Origin: Sphingomonas hankookensis
Lineage (GTDB): Bacteria > Pseudomonadota > Alphaproteobacteria > Sphingomonadales > Sphingomonadaceae
Reading direction: 5' to 3'
Length of the DNA: 64,000 bases
Assembly: GCF_001619955.1 (NCBI RefSeq)
Contig: NZ_LQQO01000001.1
Span: 124,001-188,000, forward strand
Position numbers and translations under genes: made by a program. Under the pieces are notes generated by a model, which saw only the letters and a program-made list of their open reading frames with translations, did no database searches and was not told where the DNA came from. Positions 1 through 9,554 of the stretch are shown piece after piece (the stretch's first letter is position 1; each line of letters begins with the position of its first letter).

Positions 1-233
1 ATGCTTCGGCGCTGGTACGGGTCGCCGATGCCGGGCTGGCGATCGACGCGGCGGCAGCGGGGCTGGGCCGGGCGACCGTTCCCGAACTGCTCGCACGCGA
101 TGATGTGGCGGCCGGACGGGTCGTGGTGGTCGGGGAGCCGAAGTCGGGGCGGCTCGGCTATTGGCTGGTGGCGCCGTTGCCGCAGTGGCGACAGGCGAAG
201 GTAAAGGCGCTGGTCGACGCGCTGGCGGGGTAG
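1..233 (+). CDS. LysR-type transcriptional regulator, C-terminal fragment (cut by window edge)
   Basis: The frame that is open from base 3 to the TAG at 231-233 reads as the last 76 residues of a LysR substrate-binding domain. The stretch VADAGLAIDAAAAGLG followed by VPELLARDDVAAGRVVVV matches the effector-domain end of the GcvA/LTTR family, where this segment reports on recent effector binding and closes the second alpha/beta lobe. The DNA-binding helix-turn-helix lies upstream of the window. A start codon at base 1 opens another frame whose product is Arg/Trp-rich and looks like a shadow. The target genes cannot be judged from the fragment. It runs in the same direction as the cysteine synthase downstream but is 84 bases away. 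Confidence 0.75.
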   Translation, partial: ASALVRVADAGLAIDAAAAGLGRATVPELLARDDVAAGRVVVVGEPKSGRLGYWLVAPLPQWRQAKVKALVDALAG

Positions 234-317
234 GGCATAGCCCGCATTGCCTGCCCTCAACCCATTCTACCACGCCGCGCGCTTGCCCCGGCGGGCGTCC
301 CGCGCCATCTGGAAGCC

Positions 318-1310
318 ATGCACACCGCCACTGATACGCTCGCCCTGATCGGCCATACCCCGCTCGTCCGGTTGAAGGGGCCGAGCGAGGCGGCGGGGGC
401 GGAGATTTTCGCCAAATGCGAATTCGCCAATCCCGGCGCCAGCGTGAAGGACCGTGCCGCGCTGTCGATCGTCGAGGATGCGGAGGCGCGCGGCCTGATC
501 CAGCCCGGCGGCACCATCGTCGAAGGGACGGCGGGCAATACCGGTATCGGGCTGGCGCTGGTCGCCAATGCCAAGGGCTATCGCTCGATCATCGTCATGC
601 CCGAGACGCAGAGCCGCGAGAAGATGGACACGCTCCGCGCGCTGGGCGCCGAGCTGGTGCTGGTGCCCGCCGCACCCTATTCCAACCCCGGCCATTTCGT
701 GCACACCAGCCGCCGGATCGCCGAGGAGACGCCGAACGCGATCTGGGCGAACCAGTTCGACAACATCGCCAACCGCCGCGCGCACATCACCGGCACGGCG
801 GCCGAAATCTGGGAGCAGATGGGCGGGCGGATCGACGGCTTTACCTGTGCGGCGGGAACCGGCGGCACGCTGGCCGGCGTCGGGCTGGGGCTGAAGGAGA
901 AGGACGAATCGGTCACCATCGCGCTGACCGATCCGCATGGCGCGGCGCTGTACGACTATTATGCCCATGGCGAGTTGCGGTCCGAAGGAACGTCGGTCGC
1001 CGAAGGGATCGGCCAGGGGCGGATCACCGCCAACCTCGACGGCGCGCCGATCGATACCCAGTTTCGCGTGTCGGACGAGGAGGGCATGGTCTGGGTTCGC
1101 CGGCTGCTGGCGGAGGAGGGGCTGTGCCTTGGCCTGTCGTCGGGCATCAACGTCGCGGGCGCGGTGCTGCTGGCGCGGCAACTGGGGCCGGGCAGCCGGG
1201 TGGCGACGATCCTGTGCGACACCGGGTTCCGCTATCTCTCCACGCTGTACAATCCCGAATGGCTGGCGGCGAAGGGGTTGGCGGTCGACAGCGGGGCGAC
1301 TTCGGCGTAA
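318..1310 (+). CDS. cysK: Cysteine synthase A (O-acetylserine sulfhydrylase)
   Basis: A PLP-dependent fold-type II enzyme of 330 residues that would make L-cysteine from O-acetylserine and sulfide in the cytoplasm. Lys44 in SVKDRA is the Schiff-base lysine. GTAGNTG (about 70-76) binds the substrate carboxylate, GTGGT (180-184) binds the PLP phosphate and LSSGIN (273-278) closes the cofactor site. The tail DTGFRYLSTLYN is typical of CysK/CBS-type proteins. Residues 205-222 (DPHGAALYDYYAHG) form the insertion common in alphaproteobacterial CysK. The ATG at 318 lies a few bases after a GGAAG ribosome site. A cystathionine beta-synthase-like side activity cannot be excluded, but there is no CBS regulatory domain. 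Confidence 0.9.
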   Translation: MHTATDTLALIGHTPLVRLKGPSEAAGAEIFAKCEFANPGASVKDRAALSIVEDAEARGLIQPGGTIVEGTAGNTGIGLALVANAKGYRSIIVMPETQSREKMDTLRALGAELVLVPAAPYSNPGHFVHTSRRIAEETPNAIWANQFDNIANRRAHITGTAAEIWEQMGGRIDGFTCAAGTGGTLAGVGLGLKEKDESVTIALTDPHGAALYDYYAHGELRSEGTSVAEGIGQGRITANLDGAPIDTQFRVSDEEGMVWVRRLLAEEGLCLGLSSGINVAGAVLLARQLGPGSRVATILCDTGFRYLSTLYNPEWLAAKGLAVDSGATSA

Positions 1311-1322
1311 CACCGCGCCCAG

Positions 1323-1604
1323 ATGACGCCGCGATCGGATCAATCCCAGTTATTGCAACGCCTGCGCGTCGGCGCGACCGGATTGGTGCTGGTCGTGCTG
1401 CTGATCGTGCTCGCCAGCGCCTTGTTCCGCTCGGCGATCGACGAACCGCCGATCGGCGAGGATGTGACGGCGGTCGATGAACAGGCCAATGTCGCTGTCG
1501 CGAACCTGACGCCCACCGGCAATCCGGACGAGCCGCTGGCCGAACTCGGCATCTCGCCCGGCGCCGCGCCAAGCAACAGCACGGGCTTGCCCGAGGTTCG
1601 CTGA
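1323..1604 (+). CDS. Small single-pass membrane protein of unknown function
   Basis: 93 residues, starting 12 bases after the cysK stop and probably cotranscribed with it. Residues about 17-37 (VGATGLVLVVLLIVLASALF) form one clear membrane helix after a short polar N-terminus, and the remaining 55 residues are acidic and Pro/Ala/Asn-rich, presumably periplasmic. I recognise no domain. The codon use matches its neighbours, and the reading frame keeps the strong third-position GC of a real sphingomonad gene, so I treat it as coding. No function is assigned. Confidence 0.65.
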   Translation: MTPRSDQSQLLQRLRVGATGLVLVVLLIVLASALFRSAIDEPPIGEDVTAVDEQANVAVANLTPTGNPDEPLAELGISPGAAPSNSTGLPEVR

Positions 1605-1629
1605 ACCCCCTTCGTACCTGATCGTACAG

Positions 1630-1710
1630 GTCACCCCGGCGAAAGCTGGGATCTTCCGGTGATTGCGCACAGCACGAGCCGCACGAGACCCCAGCCGTCG
1701 CTGGGGTGAC
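1630..1710 (+). repeat. REP-like palindromic pair upstream of mraZ
   Basis: Two 25-base arms, 1630-1654 and 1686-1710, are imperfect inverted copies of one another (21 of 25 positions by eye) separated by 31 bases. Each arm carries the CCCCGGC/AGCTGGG core seen in short intergenic palindromes of sphingomonads. The pair sits between the cysK operon and the mraZ control region, so it could also end transcription arriving from cysK. A related single palindrome lies at 47132-47152. Confidence 0.7.
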
Positions 1711-1727
1711 GTAGCGCTCTGCCGTTT

Positions 1728-1752
1728 TCCCATCCTCGCCCAGTGTCGCCCA
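1728..1752 (-). promoter_or_regulatory. MraZ-box array 1 (three TGGGN boxes, 10-bp period)
   Basis: On the minus strand TGGGN occurs at 1752-1748, 1742-1738 and 1732-1728, each separated by exactly 5 bases. MraZ of E. coli binds direct repeats of TGGG(A/T) with 5-base spacers upstream of its own gene. The spacing here is the same, one box per helical turn. The array is about 250 bases upstream of the mraZ start, which is far for a core operator. It may act together with array 2. Confidence 0.7.
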
Positions 1753-1815
1753 ACCACCGGTGGGGCGTCATCCAATCGGCACGTCCGCAAAAGATGGGCG
1801 AACAAACAACGTACA

Positions 1816-1880
1816 TCCCAAAACTGCCCGTCCAGTGGTGCTTTTTCCCATTCTCACCCAACTTCGCCCATTGTTACCCA
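1816..1880 (-). promoter_or_regulatory. MraZ-box array 2 (four contiguous TGGGN boxes plus an in-phase outlier)
   Basis: Minus-strand TGGGN boxes lie at 1880-1876, 1870-1866, 1860-1856 and 1850-1846, all with 5-base spacers. A further box at 1820-1816 is in the same 10-bp phase, and GCCCG at 1826-1830 is one base off a box. The flank TTTTCCCA plus the first two boxes resembles array 1, which suggests duplication. This is the likely main MraZ operator of the dcw cluster, about 120 bases upstream of the mraZ start. No strong -35/-10 pair is visible nearby. Confidence 0.8.
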
Positions 1881-1998
1881 GGTTGCATTTTGGTACGTCT
1901 CGGACGTCACAGGGGGCAGGTCCTGGGATCGTCGATTCAAACCGCGCGGCGCGTATTTGCCGGGCGCGACGCACGTCCTGCGTGACCGAAATGGGGCT

Positions 1999-2469
1999 GT
2001 GTTGGAGAGGGAACTCTACCTGAGCTACGGGCTACAGGCGGTCGACGCGAAGGGTCGCGTCGCAGTGCCTGCCAAGCTGCGCTCGGTGCTGGAGAAGAAC
2101 GCCGACGCCCGCGAACTCCTGCTCAAGCGGCACGGCAAGCATGTCTGCCTCAGCGCGTTCGATGCCGCCTGGCCGAAGATCCTCTACTCCCGCAAACCCC
2201 AGGGCAGCGACGAGGATGTCGACACCGATTACAACGTCGCGGGCAAGGCGTTCGGCAATCTTGAGACCGCGCCGTTCGACAGCGCCGGGCGCTTCGTCCT
2301 GCCGACCTTTTACCGCCGCCGCGCGAAGATCGACAAATGGGCGTTCTTCCACGGGCGCGGCGACACGTTCAACATCTGGGACCCGCACACGTTGATCGCC
2401 GACACGGAAATCGACGCCGACACGCGCGAGCTGTGCGAGTTCCTGATGGAAGAAAAGGGGCTGGTGTGA
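1999..2469 (+). CDS. mraZ: Transcriptional regulator MraZ
   Basis: About 156 residues with two SpoVT/AbrB-like MraZ domains. The first contains [14 protein letters not shown] (about 16-29), and the second contains [14 protein letters not shown] (about 98-111). MraZ assembles into a ring that binds repeated boxes upstream of its gene and tunes expression of the division and wall cluster. The frame stays open far upstream, but that part would run through the MraZ boxes and does not look like protein. I chose GTG 1999, which places about five residues before the conserved [14 protein letters not shown] 2002 is an alternative. The stop overlaps the rsmH start (GTGA). Confidence 0.88.
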   Translation: MLERELYLSYGLQAVDAKGRVAVPAKLRSVLEKNADARELLLKRHGKHVCLSAFDAAWPKILYSRKPQGSDEDVDTDYNVAGKAFGNLETAPFDSAGRFVLPTFYRRRAKIDKWAFFHGRGDTFNIWDPHTLIADTEIDADTRELCEFLMEEKGLV

Positions 2470-3419
2470 GCGACGCGCCGCATATCCCCGTCCTGATGAC
2501 CGAAGCGGTCGCGGCGCTCGCGATCCAGCCGGGCGAGACGCATGTCGACGCGACCTTCGGTGCGGGCGGCTATACCCGCGCGATGCTGGCCGCCGGTGCG
2601 CGGGTCATCGCGTTCGACCGCGATCCGACCGCGCATGACGCCGCCGCGCCGCTGCTCGCCGAAGCAGGCGACCGGCTGACGCTGATCCGTGCGCCGTTTT
2701 CGGCGATGGCCAGCGAACTGGCGGCGCGCGGCATTGACGCGGTCGACGGCGTCGTCATGGATATCGGCGTGTCGTCGATGCAGCTCGACCAGGCCGATCG
2801 CGGCTTCTCGTTTCAACAGGACGGTCCGCTCGACATGCGGATGAGCCGGGAAGGCATCACTGCGGCCGAATGGCTGAACACCGCCGCCGAGGCAGAGATT
2901 TCGGACGTGCTCGACCGCTATGGCGAGGAACCGCGCCATCGCCGCGTCGCGAACTTCATCGTCGGGGCGCGGCCGCTGGCGCGGACCGGTGAGCTCGCCG
3001 CGGTCGTCCGCCGGGCGCTGGGCCATCGTCCGCATGAGAAGAAGGACCCGGCGACCCGCGCGTTCCAGGCGATCCGCATCCACCTGAACGACGAACTGGG
3101 CGAGCTGACCGCCGGGCTCGACGCGGCGGAGCGGGTGTTGCGGCCGGGCGGGCGGCTGTCGGTGGTCAGCTTCCACAGCCTCGAGGATCGCATCGTAAAG
3201 CGGTTCCTGCGGGAGCGCGGCGGCGCGATGCCGGCCGGGTCGCGCCACCGTCCGGTGGTGGCGCAGGGTCCGGCTCCGAGTTTCACCGACATCGCGAAGG
3301 CGGTGCGGCCGAGTGACGAAGAAGTATCGGTCAACCCCCGCGCGCGGTCGGCGACTCTGCGGGTCGGGGTTCGCACGGCGTCCGCGCCGTGGAGTTCGAA
3401 CGGGAGTGCGATGGGATGA
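2466..3419 (+). CDS. rsmH: 16S rRNA (cytosine(1402)-N(4))-methyltransferase
   Basis: 317 residues. It transfers a methyl group from S-adenosylmethionine to N4 of C1402 in the ribosomal P site. The SAM-binding segment is [14 protein letters not shown] (about 28-41). The family signature [19 protein letters not shown] and the motif [13 protein letters not shown] near residue 240 are both present. The GTG start overlaps the mraZ stop by four bases and is followed directly by the conserved [10 protein letters not shown], so this start is secure. It is the second gene of the dcw cluster, as in most bacteria. Confidence 0.95.
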   Translation: MSDAPHIPVLMTEAVAALAIQPGETHVDATFGAGGYTRAMLAAGARVIAFDRDPTAHDAAAPLLAEAGDRLTLIRAPFSAMASELAARGIDAVDGVVMDIGVSSMQLDQADRGFSFQQDGPLDMRMSREGITAAEWLNTAAEAEISDVLDRYGEEPRHRRVANFIVGARPLARTGELAAVVRRALGHRPHEKKDPATRAFQAIRIHLNDELGELTAGLDAAERVLRPGGRLSVVSFHSLEDRIVKRFLRERGGAMPAGSRHRPVVAQGPAPSFTDIAKAVRPSDEEVSVNPRARSATLRVGVRTASAPWSSNGSAMG

Positions 3420-3988
3420 GTGCGTTCGGGTTCGGGACTTTGGGTAAATTGGTCGCGGTCGGCGTGATGGCGCCGGCCTTCTACCTCGTCATTTCGCAAG
3501 GGGCGGCGGAACGCAGCCGGGTCGAGGCGGTCGAACGCTCGATCGTGCAGGCGCGCAAGGACATCCGCGCGCTGGAAACCGAATTCGACACCCGCGCGAA
3601 CATGGCGCAGCTCGAACGCTGGAACGGCGACGTCCTGGCGCTCGCCGCGCCGCGCGCCGAACAGTTCGTCGGCGGCGAGCATCAGCTGGCGTCGCTGCCG
3701 GGCCGGACCGAGGGCGGCAATGTCGCGCTGGCCTATGTCGTGCCGAGCGCACCGATGGAAATCGCCGCCGTGCCCGAACCGACCCTTGCCGAAGCGACCG
3801 CGCCTGCCGCGACCCCGGTCAAGGCGGACAAGGCCAAGGCGGCGGCCAAGCCGGTCGGCGCGGTCCGCACGGCGGCGGTGATCCCCGCCAAGGCGCGGGC
3901 GGTGGCGATGCTCGACCGCACGCTGCTCAGCGACGCGACGATGGCCGACCTCGCCCGTTCCGCCCGCAAGGAGGCGGCCCGTCCGTGA
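3416..3988 (+). CDS. ftsL: Cell division protein FtsL-like
   Basis: 190 residues by the ATG at 3416, which overlaps the rsmH stop (ATGA). The layout is that of FtsL: one membrane helix near the N-terminus (about 9-26), then a periplasmic segment of about 40 residues ([19 protein letters not shown] onward) with coiled-coil spacing. Unlike the E. coli protein of about 120 residues, it carries a Lys/Ala/Pro-rich tail of some 90 residues. FtsL joins FtsQ and FtsB in the divisome and helps activate FtsWI. Sequence conservation of FtsL is always weak, so the call rests on topology and on position between rsmH and ftsI. Confidence 0.7.
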   Translation: MSAFGFGTLGKLVAVGVMAPAFYLVISQGAAERSRVEAVERSIVQARKDIRALETEFDTRANMAQLERWNGDVLALAAPRAEQFVGGEHQLASLPGRTEGGNVALAYVVPSAPMEIAAVPEPTLAEATAPAATPVKADKAKAAAKPVGAVRTAAVIPAKARAVAMLDRTLLSDATMADLARSARKEAARP

Positions 3989-5700
3989 TCGTCGTCGTGG
4001 CGCCCCCTCTTCATCAGCAACGGGCCGACGGTGCGCGGCACACCCTGGTCAACATCGCCCATTACCGGCTGATGGTGCTGATGCTGCTGTTCGCGGCGGG
4101 CGTCACGGTCATCCTCGCGCGGCTGATGCTGCTGGCGGTCGCCGCCGAACCGCGTTCGGCCATCGCGGCGGAGGCGGCCTTGGTGCCGTTGCGCGGCGAT
4201 CTGGTCGACCGCAACGGCGCGCCGCTCGCCCGCACCATCGACGCCTGGTCGATCGCGGTGCGCCCGGACAAGGTGATCGGCGACAAGAAGCAGCTGGCGG
4301 GGCAACTCGCCGCGCTGATGCCGGAACAGGATGCCGGCTATTATTATGCGCAGCTGAACCTCGATCGCAATTTCGTCTATCTGCGCCGTCGCGCTTTGCC
4401 CGAACTGGTGCAGGCGGTGAACGCGCTGGGCGAGCCGGGCATCGCGCTCGGCCGCGAACCCGAACGCCTCTATCCACAAAGCGCCATGGCGGCGCATGCG
4501 CTCGGCTATCTCGACATGGACGGTCGCGGCGTGCGCGGCATGGAGAAGTTCCTGAACGCGCGGCTGGTCGACCCGGCCGAGCGCGGGCGGCCGGTCGCGC
4601 TCAGCCTCGACCTGCGGGTGCAGGCTGCGCTGGAAAGCGAACTCGCCAATGCGATGGCGGTGTTCCAGGCGCGCGGCGCCGGCGGCATCGTGCTCGACAG
4701 CGACACGGGGGAGGTGATCGCGATGACCTCGCTCCCGACCTTCAATCCCAATGCCGTGACCGCCAATACCGGGCAGATGAACACGGTGACGCAGGGCGTG
4801 TACGAACTGGGATCGGCGTTCAAGCCGCTGACCATGGCTGCCGCGCTCGACAGCGGCGTCGCGCCGTCGCTGTCGAAGCGCTATGACGCGACGCAGCCGC
4901 TTGCGGTCGGGGGTTTTCGCATCCGCGACGACCATGCGCAGAAGCGCTGGCTCAACATCCCGGAGACGCTGGTCCATTCGTCGAACATCGCGACGGCACG
5001 CATCGCCGACGAAATGGGGCAGGCGCGCATGGAAAAGCTGTTCCGTGCGCTCCATTTCGATACCGCACCTGACATCGAACTCGAAAAGTCGCGCACCATC
5101 TGGCCGCATTACTGGGGCCGGACCACGACGATGACGACCGCCTATGGCCATGGCATCGCCGTCACGCCGCTGCACCTCGCCAGCGCCTATGCCGCGCTGG
5201 TCAATGGCGGCATCTGGCGTCCGGCGACCATGCTGAAGCTGAAGCCGGGCGAGGCGCCGGCCGGCAGCCGGGTGTTTACCGAGGCGACCAGCGCGAAGAT
5301 GCGCGCGCTGCTGCGGCTGATCGTCACCGACGGCACCGGGCGCAAGGCGGAGGCACCGGGTTTCCGTGTCGGTGGCAAGACCGGCACCGCCGAAACGGTG
5401 GGCGCGGGCGGCGGCTATTCTAAGAAGGTCAACGTTTCGACCTTCGCCGCCGTCTTCCCGATGGATCGCCCGCGCTATGTCGTGATCGCGATGCTCGACA
5501 GCCCGAAGGGAACGAAGGAAACCTTCGGCTTCACCACCGCCGCCTGGACCGCTGCGCCGGTCGTCAGCCGAGTGATTTCGCGCACCGGCCCGTTGCTGGG
5601 GGTGATTCCCGACGCCAATGCCGATATTGACCTCGCCGGATTGCGCTCGCTGCTGTGGCGGGCGCCGGGTGATGCGAAGAAGCTGGCGAACGTCGAATGA
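3985..5700 (+). CDS. ftsI: Septal peptidoglycan transpeptidase FtsI (PBP3)
   Basis: 571 residues. A class B penicillin-binding protein that cross-links septal peptidoglycan. A membrane anchor (about 29-52) is followed by the pedestal domain (RGDLVDRNGAPLA at 70-82). The transpeptidase domain has the active-site serine in SAFK (Ser277), the SSN motif at 332-334 and KTGTAE near residue 465. The GTG at 3985 overlaps the ftsL stop by four bases. The product works with the glycosyltransferase FtsW encoded further along, and its stop overlaps the murE start. Confidence 0.95.
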   Translation: MIVVVAPPLHQQRADGARHTLVNIAHYRLMVLMLLFAAGVTVILARLMLLAVAAEPRSAIAAEAALVPLRGDLVDRNGAPLARTIDAWSIAVRPDKVIGDKKQLAGQLAALMPEQDAGYYYAQLNLDRNFVYLRRRALPELVQAVNALGEPGIALGREPERLYPQSAMAAHALGYLDMDGRGVRGMEKFLNARLVDPAERGRPVALSLDLRVQAALESELANAMAVFQARGAGGIVLDSDTGEVIAMTSLPTFNPNAVTANTGQMNTVTQGVYELGSAFKPLTMAAALDSGVAPSLSKRYDATQPLAVGGFRIRDDHAQKRWLNIPETLVHSSNIATARIADEMGQARMEKLFRALHFDTAPDIELEKSRTIWPHYWGRTTTMTTAYGHGIAVTPLHLASAYAALVNGGIWRPATMLKLKPGEAPAGSRVFTEATSAKMRALLRLIVTDGTGRKAEAPGFRVGGKTGTAETVGAGGGYSKKVNVSTFAAVFPMDRPRYVVIAMLDSPKGTKETFGFTTAAWTAAPVVSRVISRTGPLLGVIPDANADIDLAGLRSLLWRAPGDAKKLANVE

Positions 5701-7112
5701 AATTAGGAACCATCACGGGCGGCGATGAACCGCAGACGGTGACCGGCTTCGCGATCGATCATCGCAAGGTCGCACCGGGCACGATCTTCGGCGCGTTCGA
5801 CGGGGCGCGGGTCAATGGCGAGGACTTCATCCCCGCCGCCATCGCCGCTGGCGCGATCGCTGTCGTCGCCCGGCCAGAAGCGGTGGTCGAGGGCGCGGTC
5901 CACATCGCGGCACGCGACCCGCGCGAGGCGTTTGCCCGCGCCGCCGCGCAGTTCTTCGCGCCGTTCCCGCCGACCTGCGTCGCGGTGACCGGCACCAACG
6001 GCAAGACCAGCACCGTCGAAATGGTGCGCCAGCTGTGGCGGATGCAGGGGCACCACGCCGCGTCGATCGGGACGCTGGGGGTGACCACCGCCGACGAACG
6101 CGTCGTCACCGGCCTGACCACCCCCGACATCGTCACCTTCCTGTCGAACGTCGCAGGGCTGGCGCGCGAAGGCGTGACCCATGTCGCGTTCGAGGCGTCG
6201 AGCCACGGCCTGTCGCAATACCGCACCGAAGGGCTGCCGGTCCGTGCGGCGGCGTTCACCAATCTCAGCCGCGATCACCTCGACTATCATGGCGACATGG
6301 CGAGCTATCTGACCGCCAAGCTGCGTTTGTTTTCCGAAGTGCTGGCCGATGACGGCGTAGCGGTCGTGTGGATCGACGATCCCCATGCCGACCGCGTGAT
6401 GGACCTTGCCCGCGTCCGCGGCAACCGCCTGATCACCGTCGGCGAACATGGCGAGACGCTGCGGCTGGTCGGCCGCGAACCGAGCCTGCTCGGACAAGCG
6501 CTGACGATCGAGGCGGAGGGCGCGACCCACAAGGTGCAGTTGCCGCTGATCGGCGCCTATCAGGCGGCAAACGCGCTGACCGCCGCCGGCCTCGTACTGG
6601 CGACCGGCGGCACGCTGGCGGCGACGCTGGCGGGCCTCGCCCGGTTGCAGCCGGTGCGCGGGCGGCTGGAGCGTGCGGTGATCCTGCCCAATGGCGCGCC
6701 GGTCTATGTCGATTACGCACATACCCCCGACGCGCTCGAAGCGGCCATCGCCGCGTTGCGTCCCCATGCCGAGGGGCGGCTGATCGTCGTGTTCGGCGCG
6801 GGCGGCGACCGCGACAACGGCAAGCGGGCGCCGATGGGCGAGGTCGTGGCGGCGCAGGCCGACGTCGCGATCGTCACCGACGACAATCCCCGGACCGAGG
6901 ATGCGGCGCAGATTCGTGCGCAGGTGCTGGCAGGCGCTCCCAGCGCGACCGAGATCGGCGACCGTCGTGCCGCCATTCGTGCGGCATGCGACATGGCGCA
7001 GCCGGGTGATATCGTGCTGATCGCGGGCAAGGGCCATGAACAGGGCCAGATCGTCGGCGACATGATCCTGCCGTTCGACGACGTACAGGTGGCGCGTGAC
7101 TGTGCGGGCTGA
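5697..7112 (+). CDS. murE: UDP-MurNAc-L-Ala-D-Glu--meso-diaminopimelate ligase
   Basis: 471 residues. It adds meso-diaminopimelate to UDP-MurNAc-dipeptide in the cytoplasm. The ATP loop TGTNGKTST is at 98-106. The sequence TDDNPRTED contains the DNPR motif that selects diaminopimelate rather than lysine, so this organism has the Gram-negative type of peptidoglycan. GKGHEQGQ closes the C-terminal domain. The ATG overlaps the ftsI stop, and the 3' end overlaps murF by 17 bases. Confidence 0.96.
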   Translation: MKLGTITGGDEPQTVTGFAIDHRKVAPGTIFGAFDGARVNGEDFIPAAIAAGAIAVVARPEAVVEGAVHIAARDPREAFARAAAQFFAPFPPTCVAVTGTNGKTSTVEMVRQLWRMQGHHAASIGTLGVTTADERVVTGLTTPDIVTFLSNVAGLAREGVTHVAFEASSHGLSQYRTEGLPVRAAAFTNLSRDHLDYHGDMASYLTAKLRLFSEVLADDGVAVVWIDDPHADRVMDLARVRGNRLITVGEHGETLRLVGREPSLLGQALTIEAEGATHKVQLPLIGAYQAANALTAAGLVLATGGTLAATLAGLARLQPVRGRLERAVILPNGAPVYVDYAHTPDALEAAIAALRPHAEGRLIVVFGAGGDRDNGKRAPMGEVVAAQADVAIVTDDNPRTEDAAQIRAQVLAGAPSATEIGDRRAAIRAACDMAQPGDIVLIAGKGHEQGQIVGDMILPFDDVQVARDCAG

Positions 7113-8484
7113 CGTGCCGCTCTGGACCGCCGCCGCCATCGCCGCCGCGACCGGGGGCACCGCTTCCGCCGATTTCACCGTGAACGGTGTTGCTTTCGAC
7201 AGCCGAGAGGTCGGGCCGGGCGACCTGTTCGTCGCGCTTTCCGGCGAGGCGACCGACGGCCACCGCTTCGTGGGGCAGGCGTTCGCGCAAGGGGCTGCAG
7301 GCGCGATCGTGTCGCGGCCGGTCGACGGGCCGCACGTGCTGGTCAACGACACCACCGTCGCGCTGAACCAGCTCGCTACCGCGTCGCGCGCCCGTACGTC
7401 GTCGCGGATCATCGGCGTGACGGGATCGGTCGGCAAGACCGGGACCAAGGAAGCGCTGTTCGCCGCGCTCGACCGCATTACCCACGGCAACGCCCATCGT
7501 TCGGTCAAGAGCTACAACAACCATACCGGCGTGCCGCTGAGCCTCGCGCGGATGCCGGCCGCTACCCAAGCGGCGGTGTTCGAAATGGGCATGAACCATG
7601 CCGGCGAGCTGTCGCAGCTGACCCGCCTCGTTCGCCCCGAAGTCGCCATCGTCACCACCATCGCCCCCGCGCACACCGAATTCTTCACCGGTGAAGACGC
7701 CATCGCTCGCGCCAAGGGTGAAATCTTCGAAGGGCTGGTCGAGGGCGGCATTGCCATCGTGCCGTTCGACAGCCCGCATCGCGACACGCTGATCGCCGCA
7801 GCCCGGCCCCATGCCGGCAGGATCGTCACCTTCGGCCTGCGCGAAGGGGCCGATGTCCGCGCGATCGAGCATGTCCGCATGTCGGGCGGCGATAGCTTCG
7901 TCACCGCGCGGCTGGGATCGCGTGAGGTCAGCTACACCCTCGCCCCGCCCGGCGAACATTGGGTCGCCAATTCGCTGGCGGTGATGGCGGCGGTCGATGC
8001 GATCGGCGGTGACCTTGGCGTCGCTGGCCTTGCACTGGCCGACCTAGAGGGGCTTGCCGGACGCGGTGCCCGCCGCAAGCTGAAGCTGGCGGGCGGCGAC
8101 GCGTTGCTGATCGACGAAAGCTACAACGCCAACCCGGCATCGATGCGTGCGACGCTGAAGGTACTCGCCGCCGAGCGCGCCGACCGGCGCATCGCGGTGT
8201 TGGGCGAAATGCGCGAGCTGGGCGAGTCGTCCGACGCCTATCACGCCGCGCTGGCGGTCCCCATCGACGAAGCGGGCGTTTCGCGCGCCGTGTTGGTGGG
8301 GGAGGGCATGCTTCCCCTCGCCAAGGCGCTTGAGGGCCGCATCGAAACCGTCCATGTGCCCGACGCCGCCGCCGCCGCACGGGTCCTGTCCGACCTGATC
8401 GCGCCGGGCGATGCGGTGCTCGTAAAGGGATCGAACGGGGTGGGGCTGGCGCGGGTCGTCGCCGACCTGTGGGGCCAGGACTGA
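7096..8484 (+). CDS. murF: UDP-MurNAc-tripeptide--D-alanyl-D-alanine ligase
   Basis: 462 residues from GTG 7096; GTG 7102 and GTG 7114 are also possible. It attaches D-Ala-D-Ala to give the pentapeptide precursor, using the product of the ddl gene found further down this cluster. The ATP loop is [12 protein letters not shown] (about 110-121), and the later [11 protein letters not shown] motif is typical of MurF. The 17-base overlap with murE is the largest in the cluster, which is consistent with coupled translation. The stop overlaps the mraY start by one base (TGATG). Confidence 0.95.
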   Translation: MTVRADVPLWTAAAIAAATGGTASADFTVNGVAFDSREVGPGDLFVALSGEATDGHRFVGQAFAQGAAGAIVSRPVDGPHVLVNDTTVALNQLATASRARTSSRIIGVTGSVGKTGTKEALFAALDRITHGNAHRSVKSYNNHTGVPLSLARMPAATQAAVFEMGMNHAGELSQLTRLVRPEVAIVTTIAPAHTEFFTGEDAIARAKGEIFEGLVEGGIAIVPFDSPHRDTLIAAARPHAGRIVTFGLREGADVRAIEHVRMSGGDSFVTARLGSREVSYTLAPPGEHWVANSLAVMAAVDAIGGDLGVAGLALADLEGLAGRGARRKLKLAGGDALLIDESYNANPASMRATLKVLAAERADRRIAVLGEMRELGESSDAYHAALAVPIDEAGVSRAVLVGEGMLPLAKALEGRIETVHVPDAAAAARVLSDLIAPGDAVLVKGSNGVGLARVVADLWGQD

Positions 8485-9554
8485 TGTTGTACGAAATCGC
8501 CGAATATCTCGGCTTTCCCGGGGTGCTGAACCTGTTCCGCTATCTGTCGTTCCGCACCGGCGCGGCGACGGCGACGGCGCTGCTGATCGGCCTCGTCATC
8601 GGGCCGCGCTTCATCGGCTGGCTGCGCGTGCGACAGGGCAAGGGGCAGCCGATCCGTCTCGACGGGCCGCAAAGCCACCTCGCCAAGCGCGGCACGCCGA
8701 CCATGGGCGGGCTGATGATCCTGACCGCGCTCGCGACGTCGGTGCTGTTGTGGATGGACCTCGCCAACCCCTTCGTCTGGGCGTGCCTGTTCGTGACGTT
8801 GGGCTTTGCGGCGATCGGGTTCCTCGACGATTATGACAAGGTGCGAAAGGCCAGCACGGCGGGCGTTTCGGGCCGCACGCGCCTGCTGCTCGAATTTCTG
8901 ATCGCCGGCATCGCCAGCTGGATCATCATCCGCCAGACCGGCACGATGCTCTACGTGCCGTTCTTTTCGAACGTCGCGATCGATCTCGGGCCGTTCTACA
9001 TCGTCTTCGCCGCCTTCACGATCGTCGCGTTCGGCAACGCCGTGAACCTGACCGACGGGCTGGACGGCCTCGCGACGATGCCGGTCATCATCGCCTCGGT
9101 CGCGCTGATGCTGATCGTGTACATGGTCGGCAACGCCAAGTTCGCCGCCTATCTCGGCATCCCGCACGTGTTGGGAGCGGGCGACCTGTCGCTGTTCTGC
9201 GGCGCGATCGTGGGCGCGGGGCTGGCGTTCCTGTGGTACAATGCCCCTCCGGCGGCGGTATTCATGGGCGATACCGGCAGCTTGGCGCTGGGCGGTGCGC
9301 TGGGGGCGATCGCGGTGTCGTCGCACCATGAAATCGTGCTGGCGATCATCGGCGGCCTGTTCGTGGTCGAGGCGCTGAGCGTCATCATCCAGGTGTTCTG
9401 GTACAAGCGCACCGGCAAGCGCATCTTCCGCATGGCGCCGATCCACCATCATTTCGAACAGCTCGGCTGGGCTGAGGCCACGGTCGTGATCCGCTTCTGG
9501 ATCATCGCCTTCGTGCTGGCGCTCGCCGGCCTCTCGACGCTGAAGCTGCGGTGA
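8484..9554 (+). CDS. mraY: Phospho-N-acetylmuramoyl-pentapeptide transferase
   Basis: 356 residues with about ten membrane helices. It moves phospho-MurNAc-pentapeptide from UDP to undecaprenyl phosphate and forms lipid I at the inner membrane. Signature motifs are [33 protein letters not shown] and the histidine cluster [15 protein letters not shown], which lines the Mg/UDP site. The ATG at 8484 shares one base with the murF stop. An ATG-like start 15 bases upstream in the same frame would add only MGPGL inside murF and is less likely. Confidence 0.96.
   Translation: MLYEIAEYLGFPGVLNLFRYLSFRTGAATATALLIGLVIGPRFIGWLRVRQGKGQPIRLDGPQSHLAKRGTPTMGGLMILTALATSVLLWMDLANPFVWACLFVTLGFAAIGFLDDYDKVRKASTAGVSGRTRLLLEFLIAGIASWIIIRQTGTMLYVPFFSNVAIDLGPFYIVFAAFTIVAFGNAVNLTDGLDGLATMPVIIASVALMLIVYMVGNAKFAAYLGIPHVLGAGDLSLFCGAIVGAGLAFLWYNAPPAAVFMGDTGSLALGGALGAIAVSSHHEIVLAIIGGLFVVEALSVIIQVFWYKRTGKRIFRMAPIHHHFEQLGWAEATVVIRFWIIAFVLALAGLSTLKLR

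Noticed and set aside
1663..1998. N-terminal extension of mraZ by about 112 codons
   Set aside because: The frame is open, but it runs through the MraZ boxes, has no homologous protein sequence, and the family starts near the conserved [11 protein letters not shown].
5703..7508. 601-codon open frame on the minus strand over murE/murF
   Set aside because: It is antisense to two well-supported ligases and its product is Arg/Ala/Asp-rich without domains. High GC makes long antisense frames common here; similar long frames over 267-1343, 13109-15169, 22509-25076 and 26888-28939 were rejected for the same reason.
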